Positions 31,203 through 32,941 of a DNA stretch of 32,941 nt are shown here, one piece after another. The DNA lies in contig VXMR01000060.1 of NCBI GenBank assembly GCA_009841005.1, forward strand, positions 1 to 32,941, written 5' to 3'. The translations under genes and the position numbers were made by a program. Position 1 is the first letter of the stretch. Each line of letters opens with the position of its first letter. The notes under the pieces were generated by a model. It saw only the letters and a program-made list of their open reading frames with translations. It was not told the origin of the DNA and ran no database searches. The stretch is from Gemmatimonadales bacterium. Lineage in GTDB: Bacteria > Gemmatimonadota > Gemmatimonadetes > Palauibacterales > Palauibacteraceae.

Positions 31203-32743
31203 CGGATCTCGTCCTCCAGATCGGAGCCACCAAGCTGGCCCTCTCCGTCGCCCTGGCGGCGCTGGCGTGGACCGTGCAGCGCCGCATGCGGCGGCCCGCC
31301 CTGTCGCATGCGCTCTGGCTCCTGACGCTGGGCGCGTTGGTCATGCCGCCGCTGATCTCGATTCCCGTGTTGGGCCCGGAGGCCGCCGGCGCGGCTTCGT
31401 CGGCGACCCACACGTTCAGGACTGTGGCGCCGGGGCCGTCGCCAGGAGGAACCGTGACCGACTGGTTCGCTTCCTCCGGGGAATGGGCCGTGGTGTGGCT
31501 CTGGCTATCGGGTGCCACAGGCGCTCTGGGTTGGACGCTGGCCCGTACCCTGCGTTTCCGGCGCCGGCTGACTCTGGCCACCGAGGTCGCCCCGCCCGAG
31601 ATCCAGCGCCTGGCGGACGAGACCGGCGCATCGCTCGGCCTCCGCCGCATCCCGACAATCCACACGGCGCAAGCGGACATATCGCCCATGGTGTGGTGGG
31701 CCTTCGGGCCGGTACGCGTCCTGATTCCCTCGACTCTACTCGCGGTGCTCTCGACGGATGAACTCCGTTGTGTCCTGGCCCACGAACTCGCACACGTCCG
31801 ACGGCGGGATCACCTGGTGCGGTGGCTCGAATGGTCGGCGTGCACCGTGTTCTGGTGGAACCCGGTGGCCTGGTGGGCACGGCGCCGCGTGCGGGTGGCC
31901 GAGGAGTTCTGCACGGACGCACTGGCGGTATCCTCGGTGAAGGCCGAACCGCGAGCCTACGCCGGGTCGCTGCTCCGAGCCATCGATCTGATGTCCGCAC
32001 ACCCCGCACGCCGGCTACCGGCCTTCGCCAGTACGGCACACGCGCCGAGGTCCGGAGCGAAACTCGAAGAGAGATTCAGGATGATCATGACGAAAGAACC
32101 CCAGACAACTCCCCGCTGGTTCCGCGGCGCGCTGACGGGCTGCGCCGTGTGCGTACTCGCCGTGGGTCTGGTCTATTGCACCGACCGATCGGAAGCAGGC
32201 TTTCCCGACGCGGCGCTGACGCCCGCGGGTTCGGAGATCGGGCCGATATCCGATTCGCAGGCTGACAGTCGCGGGCTCGCGGCCGCGCTCACCTCTCACA
32301 TCGATTCGCTCGCCGCCGACGGCCAACTCACGCGAGACGCGGCCGAGTCCTTTACCGCCGCGTTCGTGCCTCGTCTGGCCGCACTGGGCGCGTCGGTCAG
32401 TTTCGAGGCTGGCGTGCCCCAGGAGTTCGATATCCGGGTCAGGATTTCTGGAAGCGATTTTGACCGACGCTCCGAAGCCGTGATAGGGAACCTCATCGGC
32501 TTGCAGAAGGCCCTCGCACTGGCGAACGGACTGGACCCCCGAGAGATGTTTTTCTCCAGTGAGGCCGCGCTCGGTGCGCGGACCGTGCACATTCGGGGAC
32601 TCAGGACCAGCGCACGGCTGTCCCTCGCCGGACCGGACGAATGCTCTGTCGAACTCCACGACCAAGCGGACGTGAGTCGCGTTTCCTGCGAGACATGGAT
32701 GGAGGTGAGCATCCCTGAGTTGCACAGGGTGGGGTCGAAGTAG
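31199..32743 (+). CDS. M56-family (BlaR1-type) membrane metalloprotease, second copy
   Basis: A 514-aa paralogue of the protease at 29211, collinear with it through about residue 300: membrane segments at about 5-25, 36-56 and 97-116, HELAH at 195-199, EEFCTD near 235-240 and a last helix at about 310-327. The juxtamembrane stretch LEERFRMIMT, just before that helix, is also shared (RLERRFRVIMT in the first copy). The ~185-residue periplasmic tail is different in sequence. It begins with a helical part (LAAALTSHIDSLAADGQL) and again ends with two Cys (DECSVEL, VSCETW). No SxxK/SxN/KTG set of a beta-lactam sensor is visible. Translation is coupled to blaI by ATGA. Confidence 0.92.
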   Translation: MTDLVLQIGATKLALSVALAALAWTVQRRMRRPALSHALWLLTLGALVMPPLISIPVLGPEAAGAASSATHTFRTVAPGPSPGGTVTDWFASSGEWAVVWLWLSGATGALGWTLARTLRFRRRLTLATEVAPPEIQRLADETGASLGLRRIPTIHTAQADISPMVWWAFGPVRVLIPSTLLAVLSTDELRCVLAHELAHVRRRDHLVRWLEWSACTVFWWNPVAWWARRRVRVAEEFCTDALAVSSVKAEPRAYAGSLLRAIDLMSAHPARRLPAFASTAHAPRSGAKLEERFRMIMTKEPQTTPRWFRGALTGCAVCVLAVGLVYCTDRSEAGFPDAALTPAGSEIGPISDSQADSRGLAAALTSHIDSLAADGQLTRDAAESFTAAFVPRLAALGASVSFEAGVPQEFDIRVRISGSDFDRRSEAVIGNLIGLQKALALANGLDPREMFFSSEAALGARTVHIRGLRTSARLSLAGPDECSVELHDQADVSRVSCETWMEVSIPELHRVGSK

Positions 32744-32882
32744 CCGCAACAAGGCCCGTCGCGGAAGCCTCGTACTGAGGGTAGCGCCTCCGGTCGGGTC
32801 GGGGGATCTTCGGCTGGCGACGGGCCGCGGGATCCAGTGTCCCCGCCGCCTTCGAGGCCCAGCGAGCCGGAGCGTCACCCGA

Positions 32883-32941
32883 ATGACTGCCGAAATACGG
32901 ATGGAGCGGATGACCTCGCCCGAGATCGGGGCGGCGATCGA
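32883..32941 (+). CDS. Start of a gene, possibly creatininase family (cut by right edge)
   Basis: Only 19 codons are present: MTAEIRMERMTSPEIGAAI. A GGAG lies about 10 bases upstream of the ATG. The R-M-E-R-M-T-S-P-E-I pattern resembles the start of creatininase-family amidohydrolases (L-x-x-M-T-W-P-E-V), but this is too little for a firm call. The 139 bp before it, after the second M56 gene, hold no clear terminator or gene. Confidence 0.4.
   Translation, partial: MTAEIRMERMTSPEIGAAI

Noticed and set aside
29211..32743. Beta-lactam resistance sensor (BlaR1/MecR1)
   Set aside because: Both M56 proteins lack a penicillin-binding C-terminal domain and no beta-lactamase gene is nearby, so a beta-lactam role is not supported.
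1..32941. CRISPR arrays, tRNA/rRNA genes, prophage genes or complete insertion sequences
   Set aside because: No regularly spaced repeats, tRNA-like cloverleafs, rRNA stretches, phage structural genes or transposase reading frames were seen.

Overview
The window is 32.9 kb of dense, GC-rich bacterial chromosome with about 25 genes and no RNA genes, phage genes or insertion-sequence transposases that I can see. The gene mix suggests an uncultured Gemmatimonadota-type or related heterotroph: a DUF5916/CBM9 outer-membrane barrel, a secreted M14 peptidase beside a secreted BNR-propeller protein, BlaI/M56 pairs, a secreted amidohydrolase and a DUF1592-type cytochrome c protein. This assignment is inference from gene families, not from a marker gene.

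Left part (1-7.4 kb): a truncated periplasmic cytochrome c/DUF1592 gene; an amino-acid group made of a chorismate mutase/prephenate dehydrogenase (tyrA), a neurotransmitter:sodium-symporter-type transporter and a divergent threonine dehydratase; then a DUF5916 barrel and a Phd/VapC-type toxin-antitoxin pair. A 167-bp element with near-perfect inverted termini lies exactly between tyrA and the transporter and looks like a MITE.

Middle (7.4-17.8 kb, nearly all minus strand): an amidohydrolase, a repeat-containing exported protein and an SDR oxidoreductase form one run. Upstream of it is a MazEF-like pair whose promoter appears to give a leaderless transcript. Next comes a redox/envelope run: periplasmic rhodanese, seven-repeat FG-GAP protein, MsrB and multicopper oxidase. 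A small outer-membrane barrel follows.

Glycan cluster (17.8-22.6 kb): a glycosyltransferase fused to a sulfotransferase, a second sulfotransferase and a second glycosyltransferase are coupled by GTGA start/stop overlaps on the plus strand. They converge on a third glycosyltransferase and a hendecad coiled-coil membrane protein on the minus strand. The two glycosyltransferases share a CTAG whose two strands both read TAG stop. The cluster probably makes or decorates a sulfated surface glycan.

Right part (22.7-32.9 kb): a secreted M14 metallopeptidase and a secreted BNR-propeller protein, then, divergently, an operon M56-BlaI-M56. Two BlaI-type palindromes, 21 bp apart, cover its promoter. The two M56 proteases are paralogues with unrelated-looking C-terminal periplasmic domains and no penicillin-binding sensor. 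The window ends in the first codons of a possible creatininase-family gene.

The candidates I find most interesting as undescribed systems are the glycosyltransferase-sulfotransferase fusion cluster and the dual-protease, single-repressor M56-BlaI-M56 signalling operon.
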